From: Dactylis glomerata
Taxonomy: Eukaryota > Streptophyta > Magnoliopsida > Poales > Poaceae
Reading direction: 5' to 3'
NCBI GenBank assembly: GCA_007115705.1
Contig: QXEO01000339.1
Coordinates: 494,684 to 558,683 of the forward strand
Length of the DNA stretch: 64,000 nt
Part shown: positions 23,210-35,900 of the stretch, in pieces
Layout of the letters: each line of letters opens with the position of its first letter
How positions within the stretch are numbered: position 1 is the first letter of the stretch
The notes under the pieces: generated by a model
Database searches by the model: none
Seen by the model: the letters and a program-made list of their open reading frames with translations, nothing else
Told to the model about the DNA's origin: nothing
Position numbers and translations under genes: made by a program

Positions 23210-26200
23210 TGTAACGCCCCAAAACCGGCACCTTGCAGATCATAGCGATCACGCCACAATCTACATGATGTCGCTTTGGAAACGCTCCACCAAGCGCCTC
23301 GTGCATGTTGTAGCGTGCACGCGATGCGGGTGGAATCGAGTAGCAACAGTCACACAAGTTCACGATGGAACCCACAAAAGAATATATAATAACCACGAAG
23401 ACTCCACGAGTCAAAATATCCAAATATACATACAAAGATCCAAATCATACATAAAGCAAAATAGTATCCGAGAATGGACAAGAATACAAATAGGCCTAAG
23501 AGGCCTGAAGATAAACGATGGCGTCCAAACCCTGCCCAGGCCAAGCCGGAAGGGTAACCTTGCTAACGTCGTTGCTCCCATACCTGTGAAGATCGGGCCA
23601 TCGGTTATCGAAAAAGGAGGGAGAAAGAGAAAGGAAAAATAAGAAAAACGAGGGTGAGTACCGAGGCACGTACTCGCGAGACTGGAATTCAGCTGTGCTC
23701 GCCTACAGGCTATATGGTGGACTTAGCGGCAACAAAAGAACTTTACTACAGAGACACTAAAACTTTCGTCTAGATAGGATAAGATAAGAGAGCACATAAA
23801 TGAACCAACTAGATACTAACACCAAACATAACCCAGCCGATGAATCACCTCCTCGTGACCAAACGAAGAAGCAAGTATCAAAGGCACTCACACAGTTACC
23901 AAGTTTTATTGCAGGTTTATTGTTGTAGTTCTGCTAGCTTACTACACAAGTTTATTACTATTGAAATAGCAGGTGCAAGTTGTTCTATGATCGAGTAGTA
24001 CAGCTCCAAGTCGTCCATAACCACGGACACGGCTTTTCGAAAAGATTTAACCCTGCAGGGCTGCCCAAATGTACCCACACGTATGATCAATCCTTTCGGC
24101 AAGTCACGCACCCTTAATAAAAACAGGTGAGCCATTAGGATAGTCACGACTCGCACTCTCCTTCACTACAAACAAGTCCAGAAAGCCACCTAACTAAGTT
24201 GAACCCGTATCGAGAGTCTGGCCGAATCTCCGAACGAACTTACCTGTTTGCGCCGGCGCTGCATAATGGGCTAGAACCTCACATTGGGGAGGGTGCCCAC
24301 CTGCAGTCGTCCCGCACCTACACGAGCGTGCAGAAACAAAGGGGTTACAAGGCACTCTTGGGCTTCCCCCAAAGTAAATTGGACCATAAGATACAGGCTG
24401 CACGCCCGATAAGAACCAAATGGAAACACATCGAACTAGTTGTGGCCACTGGACAAGTATGTAGATTCCGGCAGTGTCAAGGGGAGGCCCGCAAACGTAC
24501 CCACGTGTGGTTAGAGCGCTCAGTCTTAGAATAGTTCATGCGATCTCGGGGTCCTAGGGGACACAAGTGAGCCATCGTAAAACAGGCAAAAATGACTCAC
24601 CGATGCCTCTGCTTAATTCAATTTTAAGTATTAACATTAAAGTAAGCCATGATTATCTCCAACAGCATATATCCATAAAGTAGAGCATGTGATAACTTTC
24701 CCAACCCAAAGATAAAACAACTCCAACAACCTGAAGATGCCTACGACTCGCAAGGCCAACTCGAACAACAAGCACACAGGTAATAGGATGTATGGAAGGT
24801 TCTATGGCTTTGCTTTGGATAAACATGTGGATAGGACACGTGACTCAAACAAAGCGTCGCGACTCAAGGCTAGAATATAGAGCTAGCGAGAGCAAAAATG
24901 TTAAATGGGTAGAGAGAAAAGGGCTCGCCTACGAAGAAGAACACCCGAAGAACTTGTCATTGCACACATCACCACGAAGTGTCCTATCCGAGAAGAAGCA
25001 AATCGCTACAATAAATAACGGATGCAACTTACTACTACGACAAAAGAATCGGCATGATCATGTGAAGCATGTATGCATGACATGGCAATTATGATGCAAA
25101 GCAACCTATTCAAATTAAGCGGAATCGGAATCCCGACACACACATATATGGTTCAAGTTGTTTTACTACGCGACAATTTAAATGTTTGTTAGCATGGCAA
25201 GACAAGGCATGCGTGATCTACACCAAAGTTAAATGAAGTGGGGAAACCATATTTGGTACTTCCCAAATACTCCATATGTTGTTTATTAGATGAGATGCAA
25301 ATTACCATGAAAACTACATGATGCAAGATGCAAACAAGTATAAGGATGGCATAATTAGGTTCTATGCATTTTTCTGATACAAATTCATATAAAATACGTT
25401 TTATTCTGAGTTACGAATCAAAAGATATGATTTATACAAGATTCAAACACTTGCAGGAATTTTTAGGGAAATAGAAAAACTCGCTGGAACTTTTCTCACC
25501 CAGATTGGAAGTAGCCTGCGCAGCTGACAACGGGACCCAGGTGCTGATTGGGACGATGATGATGTATGGAACGCTGAGGTGGCACCGGTCGGACCTGACG
25601 ACTGGGTCCTACCTGTCAGGACCGGAAAAGAAACAAAAAGTGGTGTTTTTCAGCCGGAGTGGGGTATCGAACCCAAGATCTCTGTATCGAGGGCAAAGAA
25701 ACGAACCTGTAGGTCTAGCAATCAGATGTTCTCTTTCATGGGACGCTAGTATAGTTGAACCAGATTGGTCGGAACCTGCAAGTGGAGAACACAGATCCAA
25801 TCAAGCAGACGAAGCTACATACACGAAACTAGAAACGTCCTTCGTCAGTCGTGGTTTTGCGCGGAAACGACGATGGAGAGGAGGATGCCTGCGGGAATCT
25901 CACCAGGATGGTGCTGGGTTAGCCGAATGGACGGACACGAGATGAGGCACGGACGAGGTCGACGGAAGAGGTGGTCAGAGGGCGCCGAAGACGAGGGAGT
26001 CACGGAAGTCACCGAGCTCGACCGGAGAAAGACATGGCCGTGCCCGCGCTTGGCGAGTAGACGCTCGGGCGCGAGCAGCGACGGCCAGACGTGGATGACA
26101 AAAAGCGACGGGAGTGGCACAGCCGGGCGTCCAAGGCAAGCGGCAGGCGTCGGGGCGGACGGAGACGACGTAGCCTGCAGGGCGCGGCTGCCAGAGCTCA

Positions 26201-27227
26201 TGACGGACGCGCGCGTATGAAAGCTGAGCACTTTGTGATGCGGCGGAATGCACGCCGGCATCATGGAGAGCTTGGCGGTGAGATGAGCGTCGAGGACGAT
26301 GGCGTCGCGCACGGTGCGCATCCGCGCGGTTCCTTAGGCGAGGAGTACTGGGGCGTCTAGGCACGTCTTCTAGGAGCGTTGGAGCGGTGCGAGATGGACA
26401 GGAACGGCGGGGCGTCGGGGATGAGCTTCAGGAGGCCGAGCTGCACGTGCTCGTGCTCGTGCACGAGATGGTTCTGGAGGCGAGCTCGGCTACTGGCGGC
26501 ATGGTGGTCGAGCTTGGGTTGAGGATCAGATGGAGAAGGCCGACGTGAGCGGCGGGAACGCCGTGGATGCAGGGCTTGCGCGTGCTACAGAGGAAGGTGG
26601 GGAGGTAGGAGAGCGAGGCACTCGCTTGAACAGAAGCGGCGGCGCATAGAGGACTCACTAGGGTTGCAGGCTAGGGTCTCACAGGTTTTTATAGGGGAAG
26701 GAGAGCCGCTGGGAGCCGTCCCATCAAACGATGGTTGACGTGGCTACTGCCGATGATACGCCGTACAACTTCGAGAAAGAAGATAGAATAGAAGAAGAAA
26801 GGAGGGCTGCCGGGATGGGCTTGGAGTGGCCAACGGGCCAGATCAGATGGCGGACTGGGCTGCTTTTCTTTTTATTCTCCCTTTTTTTGGAAACTCCTTC
26901 TTCTTTTCTTGCAGCATTCTGTAGAGAGAAGAAGAGGAGGGTTTGGAAAGATTTGCAAACAGGTTATAAAACTTGATTTTGATTTAAAACAATTCTTCAA
27001 AGTTTGCAAGTATTAAAGTTTTAGTTTTAATTTAAACTAAGAAAAGAACAAGAGGGTTTATTAAAACCATACAAGAGAAAATAAGAAATAGTTTGTACCA
27101 AATAAATTTAAGTTTTTAACAACAACATGCAAGGTGATTGATGTATGAGGATGCATGACGTCAAGATGATGCAAAAAAGAAAATAACAAGCAATTATCTA
27201 ATAGGGGTATTTTTCCGGGTCATTACA
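23210..27227 (-). repeat. LARD-like element 5' LTR (right copy)
   Basis: About 4,018 bp, collinear with 18771-22787. The minus-strand 5' end reads TGTAATGACCCGG at 27227. Confidence 0.88.
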
Positions 27228-28030
27228 CCAACCAAAACCCTTACACGGAGCATGTGGCATGCATCCACAACTCAATTGGAGGCTCCCAAGAAAGCCATGG
27301 AGGCTAGAACACCACAAAGACAAGAGTAATCAATAATACAACACCTAGTGTTTCCAAGGAACCACTAAGCACAAATTCTCCAAGCAAATGGAGAGGCAAA
27401 TGAAATTCCTTCGGTGAAGATGTACATCGATGCCTCCTCCTTCAATCCTCCAAATATCAAGAACTTTGGTTGGCTAGAAGAGGAGATCTAAAGAATTTGG
27501 TGTTTTTGCAATGGGGGTAGGTGAGAGCTTCAAAGATGAACAATGGTGGTTGGAGTTCTAACCCTAACCAGCTGGGAGAAGGGGGTTTTTATAGGTGGGT
27601 GGAAATCTAGCCGTTGAAAGAAGCACGAGATGGAGTTCGGCCATAAGTTCGGTGGGGCCGAACTACAGGCCGGATGGTTCGGCGCCAAGCCTGGTGTCCT
27701 CGGACTGCAGGCCGAATGTTTCAACGACTGCCGGATGGTTCGGCCGCGCGCTGATTAGTTTCTCTAGTATGTGGTTTGGTGTGCCGCCGGATGGTCCAGC
27801 CAGGGGCCGATCAGTTCGGCCTGGAAACCAGCGGGACCGGTTTCACCGGCGACTTGAGCTTCTTCCTTGGGAATGAATTCCACGCGACTTTCTTTGAGCA
27901 TAAAACCTTCTCACCCCATCATCTATGAACTAAGGCCTGTGTACATACTTATAAGAACATTAGTCCACACAAAGATGAATCATGCCATCGTTAATCAAAA
28001 AACAATAGATACAGACACAATGTCCTTTCA
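27228..28030 (-). repeat. Maximus-like 3' LTR, proximal piece
   Basis: Continues the LTR to TGTCCTTTCA at 28030. A TATA box on the minus strand (CTATAAAAACCCC) is at about 27582-27594. It contains several TTCGGC/GCCGAA words at 27640-27830. Confidence 0.9.
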
Positions 28031-28045
28031 ATCTCCCCCTTTTTG
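28031..28045 (-). other. Polypurine tract of the Maximus-like element
   Basis: The minus strand reads AATCAAAAAGGGGGAGAT directly before the 3' LTR. Confidence 0.85.
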
Positions 28046-28528
28046 ATTTACGATGACAAACTAAGATAGAGTCTCATAGGAATGTTATATTAAGCTAAGT
28101 GAGCTCAATTTCCTTATAAGATAGTGAGAAGGCTCCCCCATAACATATGCACATGGTTGAATTTGCGTTTGGAATGTATGGTGCAACAATTTAAATATGA
28201 GGAGCTCCCCCACTATCTTTAGGAACCATGCATGGCCTAGACAAGTTAATAACATGGATAAGCTAATAAGATACACATGCATATATAGGGATATCCAAGT
28301 ACATAATTAAGGATACAAACTTGTCTACACACGAATTTAAGCTCCAAATTGTTCAAGAGATAAAACAAGATAAAAATGCAAATAGACACAAGCCACATAA
28401 GAACCAAATAGAGCAAAATGAAGCTAGGCTTGTGTCACCCAACGTTATTCCTAGTAGGCTCTACCCTCGTATCCCCCATTTGGCATTGAAACACCAAAAA
28501 GGAACAAGAGAGTAGACGATGCTAGCGC

Positions 28529-29953
28529 TCAAAAGTTGTCACTCTGAGCACAAGGAAAGGAAGCAGTCTGAGAGCCACCCTCTTCATCATCGTTGGCAAC
28601 ATCTTCGTCCTCATCATCATCAACAGGCACATCTGGAGGCGGCACGAAGTCCTCATAGCCATGGAACATGTCCTCATCAAGTGACAACATGACGTAGTTG
28701 ACAAAGGGAACCACATCCAACTCGGTTCCAATAGGAGGGACAACACTACCCCTAGCAGCCAAGAACTCATTCTGCCTCCTACGAGTCTCCTGACTCATCT
28801 CCAAACTCTCGTGAGCCACATCATACGTGCTGCAACACATGTCCCACATGTTTTTGAAGAATGTGGCAAGACCCTTCTTGCGAGAGGACCGACGGTGGTG
28901 ACGAGAGCTAGATCCAAAGCCCGAAGCATGGTGAGGGTCATGAGTAGTCTTGTTGCGACCCTCGGCCCTAGAAGCAGAAGTGATCATCCCGGGAATCTCC
29001 TCATATGTGCCACGAAGAGGCATAGTGTAGGTCTCCATCTCAACGATCTTCCCACGAACCACACTAGTAGAAGCCCTGACTTTAATCAAACATTGAATAT
29101 ACTGGCAATAGTTAGGAGTTATATGCTTCATGGAGGTCCTCTTGATTTCTTGAAAGATGAAGTCACAACCATGAATCTTCTTGAGGCGCTTGGGATGGCA
29201 GTAGAACAACAGATTTTTTTGGTAACCTCTAACACTTGCATCATCACCAGCTTTGCTCACAAGATTGCATCGGAAGAGCTTTGCAAGTGCATTGTAGTAG
29301 TAGTACATCCCTGAAATGGCAGAAGGAGGGTGGAGTGGATTTTCAAGATAGAAGTGAGCAATCTTCTCCATTGCCATGGGGCCCTGAGAGTGAATTTTGA
29401 AGCCACTTGCCCTATCACCATCATAGCCCAAAGTAGAACATAACTGAGCAAATGTGGCAGTATACACCTCCTGGCCAGTCATCCAAGTAAAGGACTCAGC
29501 TGGATCATTGTGTAAGTAGACTTTGCAAAAGAACTGACGGATAGCCATCGCCTGAATAGGCTCCTGAAGAGTGACAAGATCATAAATATCCATCTTGACT
29601 ATTGCTTCATGGATATAGCGAAAGTCTCCATTGATATGCAACTCAAAGTGATCGGTGTCAAGGACTTTGGAAACCACAGTGTACCCACTCTTCATGGAAT
29701 ATTTAGCATTATAGTAGTCATCCCACATGGCTTGCTGGGTTTCAGTCCAAAACTACTTGTCTACACCAGTGTACTGCCTCTCATGGAAGCAGTAAGGGTT
29801 CTCCTTCCAGAGACAGCGCCATGTATTGATATGAATAGTGCCTAGATTCTCTGTAATCTCCTTTTCCTTCTCCACATCAGGTTGACCAAGGATGATGCCC
29901 TTTCCTCTCTTCGAAGGATGTGACCCATGAGCTGCACTTATCTTGGTCTTCAT
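28529..29953 (-). pseudogene. Extra open frame downstream of pol (env-like position)
   Basis: A frame of about 470 codons with one in-frame TAG at 29755-29753. After the TAG it reads FWTETQQAMWDDYYNAKYSM, then an alpha-helical middle (for example MYYYYNALAKLFRCNL) and an acidic end (DDDEDEDVANDDEEGG). It lies on the element's sense strand between pol and the 3' LTR, where SIRE/Maximus-lineage elements carry an extra frame often called env-like. I see no signal peptide or membrane span. It resembles the plant transposon-protein domain found in many grass retroelements, but that match is from memory and untested. Further 5' sequence up to about 30180 is in broken frames. Confidence 0.55.
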
Positions 29954-30183
29954 TGGCTTTGACAGACCAGCTGAACTTCCACTACCAGCTACAGCAGCCT
30001 TCCCTGTGTGGCGAGTACTGGCACGACACTAAGGTCATCCCACAACCTCATCAATCTTCCCCTTCTTGATCTCAAACCCTGCAACTCCTTGTTCTTCATA
30101 GACATGGAAGTTGCTGTCCTCGGTGGTATGCTCAGAGTCTGAAAATGCAAGTAAAAATGAAGCAACACCCGATAAAGATTCAT

Positions 30184-30525
30184 GTCACGCTAAAGGAACT
30201 CAAAGATGTGTAGGGACAAGTTCAAATTTGAACGAAATTTAGACACAGGGGATTTCGGCGCCAGCACCGGCCCGGCCGAACTAGCCGCCGGACAGTTTGG
30301 CGCTAGGTTCGGCGCCGCCGGTTTGGCCGCCGAAAATCGAATCTTCCCCAACACAACTTCCAAGTGCCCAAAACTTCCTTAAATTTGACTCAAGACTTGT
30401 GCCTACATACTTTAATAGAACAATGATGCCATGGAAAGGAGCTAGGCCATCTATGTAGAAGGAAACCCTAGACAATCTACCCCTAGAATATGACATGCTA
30501 ACCCTAGGCAAACCCTAGATCAACT
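30184..30525 (-). other. Maximus-like internal DNA, TTCGGC-rich, non-coding
   Basis: No frame of note. 30255-30345 is crowded with GCCGAA/TTCGGC/CGCCGG words that recur at 37440-37630, which is the same contiguous region once the CACTA element and solo LTR are removed. Confidence 0.5.
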
Positions 30526-30660
30526 CACTAGTAGGGAAAAGTCTACCGCCAGCGCACCAAATTTACTTACCGCCGGCGAATTACAACTCGCCAGCGACAC
30601 CAATGCTGGCGGTAATGCATTATCCCTGGTGCATTGCATATTCACCGGCGATAACTGTAC

Positions 30661-30735
30661 CTACTGCCGGCGCATAGCAACATTCGCCAGGGGTAATGTG
30701 TTACCCCTGGTGAATATTGCTATGCGCCGACAGTA
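30661..30735. repeat. Subterminal palindrome of the CACTA element
   Basis: CTACTGCCGGCGCATAGCAA at 30661 is matched in reverse complement by TTGCTATGCGCCGACAGTAG ending at 30735. The arms are about 36 bp with few mismatches and a tiny loop around 30698. Confidence 0.85.
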
Positions 30736-30880
30736 GCTGTTATCGCCGGCGAATTTTGCTATGACCTATGCGCCAGCAATAAGAAATTCATAATACAAAA
30801 AAAAAGTTCTAGCGCCTGGAGGGGCCCGCCTCATCGTCATTAGCCCCCTTCTTCGACGCCGCTAGGCCCGATCGAGCATC

Positions 30881-31363
30881 TCATGTGGCGGCGGGGGCGG
30901 GGAGGAAGTCATCCTCCACAATCTTGTGGAGGCGACCGGAGTCCTCCGCTAGCAGCTCCAAGAGGCGCCGCCGCTCCAACTCCATGAAGCCACACGCTCC
31001 CTCCTCCGTCTTGTGGCGGTCGCACGACTCCTTGAGCCCCGACTCAAGAAGTCGGTCATCGAGCTCGTCGTCGAGCGCCGCCTCCTTGTTCTCCATCCAT
31101 AGAGAACGCCACGAGGCATGGATGGCCGCCTGTTCTTCATCCTCGGGGTCTGAGATGGCCCACTCCATGTCGTTGATCTCCGCCTGGACTTCTACCTCTA
31201 GGCGGTCGTTCTCTTCTTCGTCCTCCAGGTAGTCCACCTCGGGGACTTCTTCCTCGCCGTCGAACGCTGGAGGTGGCGGCGTTGGAGGCGGCGTTGGAGG
31301 GGGAGGGGGTGGTGGTGGGCGTTGGCTCATCATGGCGTAGGTGGTGATCTTGCGGTGCACCAT
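30881..31363 (-). CDS. Proline-rich acidic protein inside CACTA element, unknown function
   Basis: An intact frame of 160 codons from ATG at 31363-31361 (MVHRKITTYAMMSQR), in good context (GCCGCCATGG). A run of prolines and threonines follows. Then comes a strongly charged, probably helical part with DYLEDEEENDRLEVEVQAEI and MEWAISDPEDEEQAAIHASW. The end is ELERRRLLELLAEDSGRLHK. I recognise no catalytic motif. Similar acidic frames are common in grass CACTA-like repeats, so it may be a captured host exon carried by this family. An open frame in a non-coding element is notable but could be chance in GC-rich DNA. Expression is unknown. Confidence 0.45.
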   Translation of the reverse strand: MVHRKITTYAMMSQRPPPPPPPPTPPPTPPPPAFDGEEEVPEVDYLEDEEENDRLEVEVQAEINDMEWAISDPEDEEQAAIHASWRSLWMENKEAALDDELDDRLLESGLKESCDRHKTEEGACGFMELERRRLLELLAEDSGRLHKIVEDDFLPAPAAT

Positions 31364-31419
31364 GGCGGCGGAGGCGTACATAAAAGCACAGAGAGAAATA
31401 AAATCTGTTATCATATAAA

Positions 31420-32461
31420 ATACTTATAAAGAGCAGCTAAATTACATGGTGATGACAAAGCAAGGAAGCACAAATGGTCTAACTGAATATACTTTCAACT
31501 AACTGCTACACAAGTGCTCTTAAATATCAGTTAATTTTGTTCATAGTAGGCCATAGTTGATATGTTACTAATCATGCTGTGATCTGTAATCGAACAGATG
31601 AGGCAACATTGTGAAAGGTCATTTACACATAACAAAAGCTTTGTTACAATAGTAAACACATCGATTAAAGAGCATACATCTCAGCCAGCCTACAAATAGA
31701 TGTGAAGCACTAGATATATCATGTTACTGAGTACAAGTACACAACTACTGGGATGCAGCCCCATGACAAGCAGTCTAAGTCTACCAAAAGGATGTACAAA
31801 GCTCAACTCTTCAGCAACGTGCAGCTTCTTCCTAGCAGTTAATCATCATCGTGTGGCTGACATTGTAATAGGCTAGCTAAGTACCTTTTAGCGCTAAGCG
31901 CAATCAACTGTAATAATTAATCAAACTCGTGGCTCTCCTGGATATATAACCGGGGAGAGAGGGCGGATGGGTGGCATGAGATCTAAAAACCATAAAATGC
32001 TTTTATCTCTGTTCTAGGGTTCTAGCCCAAAATTCCCAATTTTCCTATCATTTATCATGTCCAGTCTTCGTTACTGTTACTAAATTAAATAGAGCTTCTT
32101 GTTTCCCAGGAGAACACCCAAATAGGCCGACGAAGACTATGACACCAGATCCAGATCCAGGGAACGGAGAAACGTACCTTGCTCGAGGAGATCCAGCCGC
32201 TCGAGGATGGGGGCGGGCGGCGGCGGGCACCCAGATCCAGCCGCTCGAGGAGATGGAGCAGGGCGACGGAGGCGGGCGGGGAGCGGCGAGGTTGGGGTTA
32301 CGAGCTCGGGCTCCGCTTGAGGATGTGCAGAGGTGGCGGCGCCACGGGGAGGCAACGAGGAGGGAGGGAAGGGGGCGTGTGAGGAGGTGGGTGGGGTTCT
32401 GGGCGGGCGCGTGTGAGGAGGCGCGCGTGTGACTAATAGTGGGTGGGTCCCACCTTATCAT
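31420..32461. other. CACTA interior, no recognised gene
   Basis: AT-rich from 31420 to 32050. GC-rich at 32150-32430 with frames open on both strands but no known domain. Confidence 0.4.
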
Positions 32462-32987
32462 CTGCCGGCGCACACGAGTTCTATTTGGCGGCGATATTAT
32501 CTATGATGGGCCATCTCAGACAGGGTGGGCCTCCCAACTATTATCCCCGGCGAATAATAGTGAGGTGCGCCAACGGTAAGTAAGTTATCACCGGCGAATA
32601 CAGCATAACGCACCAGGGAAATTTTATCACCGGCGAATAGTATTATTAAGCGCCAGCGATAGTGATGCTGGCTATAAGCAAATATCTACTAGTGACTCAT
32701 ACATGGGCATGAACGAATCATGAGCATGACAAGAGCTACAAGAAAGAGAGAAGCAAGAGGATACCCGATGACATGATGCACGTGGAGGAAGAGGACAAGT
32801 CCCGATCCCCAATGCGGTTGAGGAAACACAAATCCCTTCGGTAGAAGGCCTCCAAATCACCCGATCTCCACCCGATCTAAGTTTGGAGAAGTTTGGTTGG
32901 GTGGAGAGACCTAGGAGGTGGAAAAGCTTGGTGTGGCGGCGGCCATGGCGTTGGGGGCGAGTGGGAGGAGGTAGGGGAAGATGGGAA

Positions 32988-35900
32988 TGTAACGGCCCAA
33001 AAAATCCCCTTTTTAGATTTCTTTGTTCTTTTATTTTTCACGTCATCGTGATATCATGCATCATCATGTATCTAACCTTGCATGCTTTGTCAAACTAAAA
33101 TTGCTCATATGGTTTTGTAAAAAAACCCTCCTCTTTTCCCTTTCTTATTTTGGGTTAAGCTAAACCATAATATTTGCAAACTTTGCAAATTTTTGGATTC
33201 AAAATAATGTTTCCATCTTCTCTTCCTTTGATCCTCCTGCTAATATAATTGGAAAGTTTCCTAAAAATCTTCAAATGGCCACAACCTTGCCTGGCCCATC
33301 TCTAACTGAAGCCTCACATCTCCAGTACAGCCCAAATTCCATCCGGAGGTCCAAAGTTTGCTCGACGGGTTTTGTGGTATTCTTCCTCGATGGTACGGAG
33401 CTCATCCCGTCTCTACACGTCGCCCTGGCAATGATGGGACGGCTCCCATGCACTGCTCTCCTCCTTGTAAACTTTGCCTCTGAAACCCTGCAACCCTAGC
33501 CCCTATCTATTCCCCTCCAGAACCGCCACTCTTTTCCCTCAACTGGTTCTTCTCTGCAACCGCTCCAACGCCATCCCGTGTGCTCCGCTCGCTTTGTCCT
33601 GGCTCGCCCCCTGCTCCTGACCTTCCCCTATCCGTGCCAAGCACGCCTACTTCCTCATGGTGAGCTGCATAACCTTTTTTCCTTCTCCATAATTGTTTTC
33701 GTGCTTTCTATCTCTGATCCGTGTTCTCCTGTTTGAGCTCGATGGTGTCCTCTGCTCGCCAGCACGCCGAGCGCTCCTGCTTCGCCCTGCTCCGGCCTCC
33801 GCCCTGCTCTCTCCGTTCGTGTGCGGTTCCCTAGACGTCCTTTGCCAAAGGCGCCATCTTCCTCTTTCCGAGAGTGGATTTTCGAAGCGCTGCCTCAGCT
33901 GTGCCCTCTATCTGAACTGAGGTGTATCAAGATCCGTGCTAGTCTTTTTTTTGCCCTCTCAAACAACTTCTCTTTTTTGTATCTCTCACTCTATATAACA
34001 TTTGAATTTGAAACTTTGCAGTTCACTCAAACATTTGAGATAGAATGTGGGAAAAATAGTTTGGGATTTTTATTATACCATATATATACTTTTTAAAATA
34101 TTTTTTGTTGAATTTTAAATATTTGAAAAAGTTAAATTTTACAAAAAAATCCAAAATATTTTTCCCACATTCTAGTTATAATATTACAGCAATCTGCGAA
34201 GTTTGAAATCTATATGTTACATAGTTTGAGAGATATAAAAAATACAAATTTAAAAAAATATGGGGGTATAGGTGAGACCCTGCTAAGGCAAAACTTTTCC
34301 CTTCCTCGACGTACTCAACAGGTACTCCTGCACGCTGCAGCCATGACCGCCTCCTCGCTGGCGCGCTCAATGCTACTTCTCCGAGCGCGACTTCTCTACT
34401 CCGGCTCAACGTCATCGACCTCCGGCCGCACGTTCTTCTCCACCATGACGAAGCCCTCGAGTACCCTGACGACCCATGCTCTTCACCGCACCGATGCCTG
34501 GGACTGGGAGCGCCGCAACGCCCTTTGTCTCCTGCAAGGCTGCAAGCAAGCTCGTTACCCGTTCTCGTTTCCGTCCAGAACATTTGCATCAAGAAGACCA
34601 GCGCCGCTCTTTGGCCACAATTCAATCTGTTGGCCATCGGGTTCGTTCCCTGACATGCATGTGAGTGATCCCGTGTTCAATTCCCTGGGACATCGGAAGG
34701 CAACCTTTTGTTCAGATTCCCGTTGCTGACCTCCCTTTTCCTTGTACGTACGCCGCCATGGACGAGCTCGTGGTGCACTGGATGTGCTCCTCCTTGTTCT
34801 ACACAAAAATACGGCAACCCTGCAACTTTGGAATATCAATCAGTAGCCCAGCTGGTCTATTCCCTGTATCCGGTCTTGAGATCCTCAGTTCAGAACACGG
34901 TGGAGGCGAAGTCTCCCAAAACCTTTGACCTTTGACCTACTGACAGATGGATCCCACCAGTCAGCCTCTGTACTCGCCGCCTGAGTGCTTCGGCCTCGTC
35001 AGTGCGCCACGTCATCGGATCGGCCCCGCCGGTCAGCGACCCAGGCTGGTATGATCGTCGGTGAGAAGAGTTCCAGCGTTACTATGTTTTCTGAAAAAAC
35101 TACTACAAGTATGTTAATCTTGCAAAATTCATAACTTCTAAACTATAACTCAGAATAAAAAATATTTTATATGAATTTTTATTAGAAAAATATAAAGAAT
35201 CTGAATATGCCATCCATGCTACTGTTAGCATCCCGCATCATGCCATGCCTTGATGGTTTGCATATCACCTAATACATAACATATGGAATATTTGGGTATT
35301 ACCAAATATGGTTACCCCACTTCATTTAATTTTGTGTAGCTCACCTATGCTTTGTATTTATCATGCTAATCAACATTTAAATTGTCGTATGGTAAAACAA
35401 CTAGAACTATATATGTGTGTGCCGAGATTCCGATTCCGCTTAATTTGGATAGTTTGCATTGCATCATAATCGCCATGTCATGCATACATGCTTCATATGA
35501 TCATGCCGATTCTTTTACCGTAGTAGTAAGTATTGCATCCATTGTTTGTTGTAGCGATTTGCTTTTTCCCGGATAGGACGTTTCATGGTGTTGTGAGCAA
35601 TGACAAGTTCTACGGGTGTTCCTCGACAATCATGCCAGGCAAGCTTTCCCGCCCCTTACCTACCTATAGGGGTACTTATTACCTATTTGTATTTATGCTT
35701 TATGCTAGCCTTTCCAATGCTTTGTTCGAGTCACGTATCCTATCCACCTGTTTCCCCAAAGCAAAACTATATTTCCGCCACCTCCCACCTATTACCTTTT
35801 CTTGTTGTTTGAGTTGGTCTTGCGAGTCGTAGGCATGCTTAGGTTGTTTCAAGTTGTATTATCTTATTGGGTTATTGGGAAAGTTATCACATGGTTTACT

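Larger units (their letters stand above)
18771..27227 (-). mobile_element. Large-LTR non-coding retrotransposon (LARD-like)
   Basis: Two near-identical LTRs of about 4,017 bp flank only 422 bp of internal DNA. The offset between copies is 4,439 bp throughout. Ends are TG...CA, the duplication is CCAAC, and the PBS is on the minus strand next to the right LTR, which sets the orientation. A sample of 300 bp shows about 3% difference between LTRs. No gag or pol is present, so it must have moved with proteins from another element. The sequence before the 3' LTR (CTCGGGGCGAGATCCC on the minus strand) resembles the polypurine region of gypsy chromoviruses, so a gypsy origin is inferred. Sukkula-type LARDs of Triticeae are the nearest described class. 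Confidence 0.85.
30526..32694. mobile_element. Non-autonomous CACTA (En/Spm) element
   Basis: 2,169 bp with terminal inverted repeat CACTAGTAG at both ends and 3-bp duplication ACT (30523-30525 and 32695-32697). Both subterminal regions (30547-30790 and 32462-32670) are packed with CGCCGGCGA/TCGCCGGYG-type words in both directions, as expected for transposase-binding repeats. No transposase domain is present. It carries a 160-codon open frame on the minus strand. It is nested in the non-coding part of the Maximus-like element. Confidence 0.9.

Noticed and set aside
32048..32473. Overlapping GC-rich frames on both strands in the CACTA interior
   Set aside because: No known domain, mutual overlap, and strong composition bias.
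34342..34729. 128-codon frame starting MTASSLARSMLLLRARL, resembling a mitochondrial presequence
   Set aside because: It lies inside the solo LTR in GC-rich DNA and its remaining sequence resembles no protein; Arg/Ser-rich starts are common by chance there.
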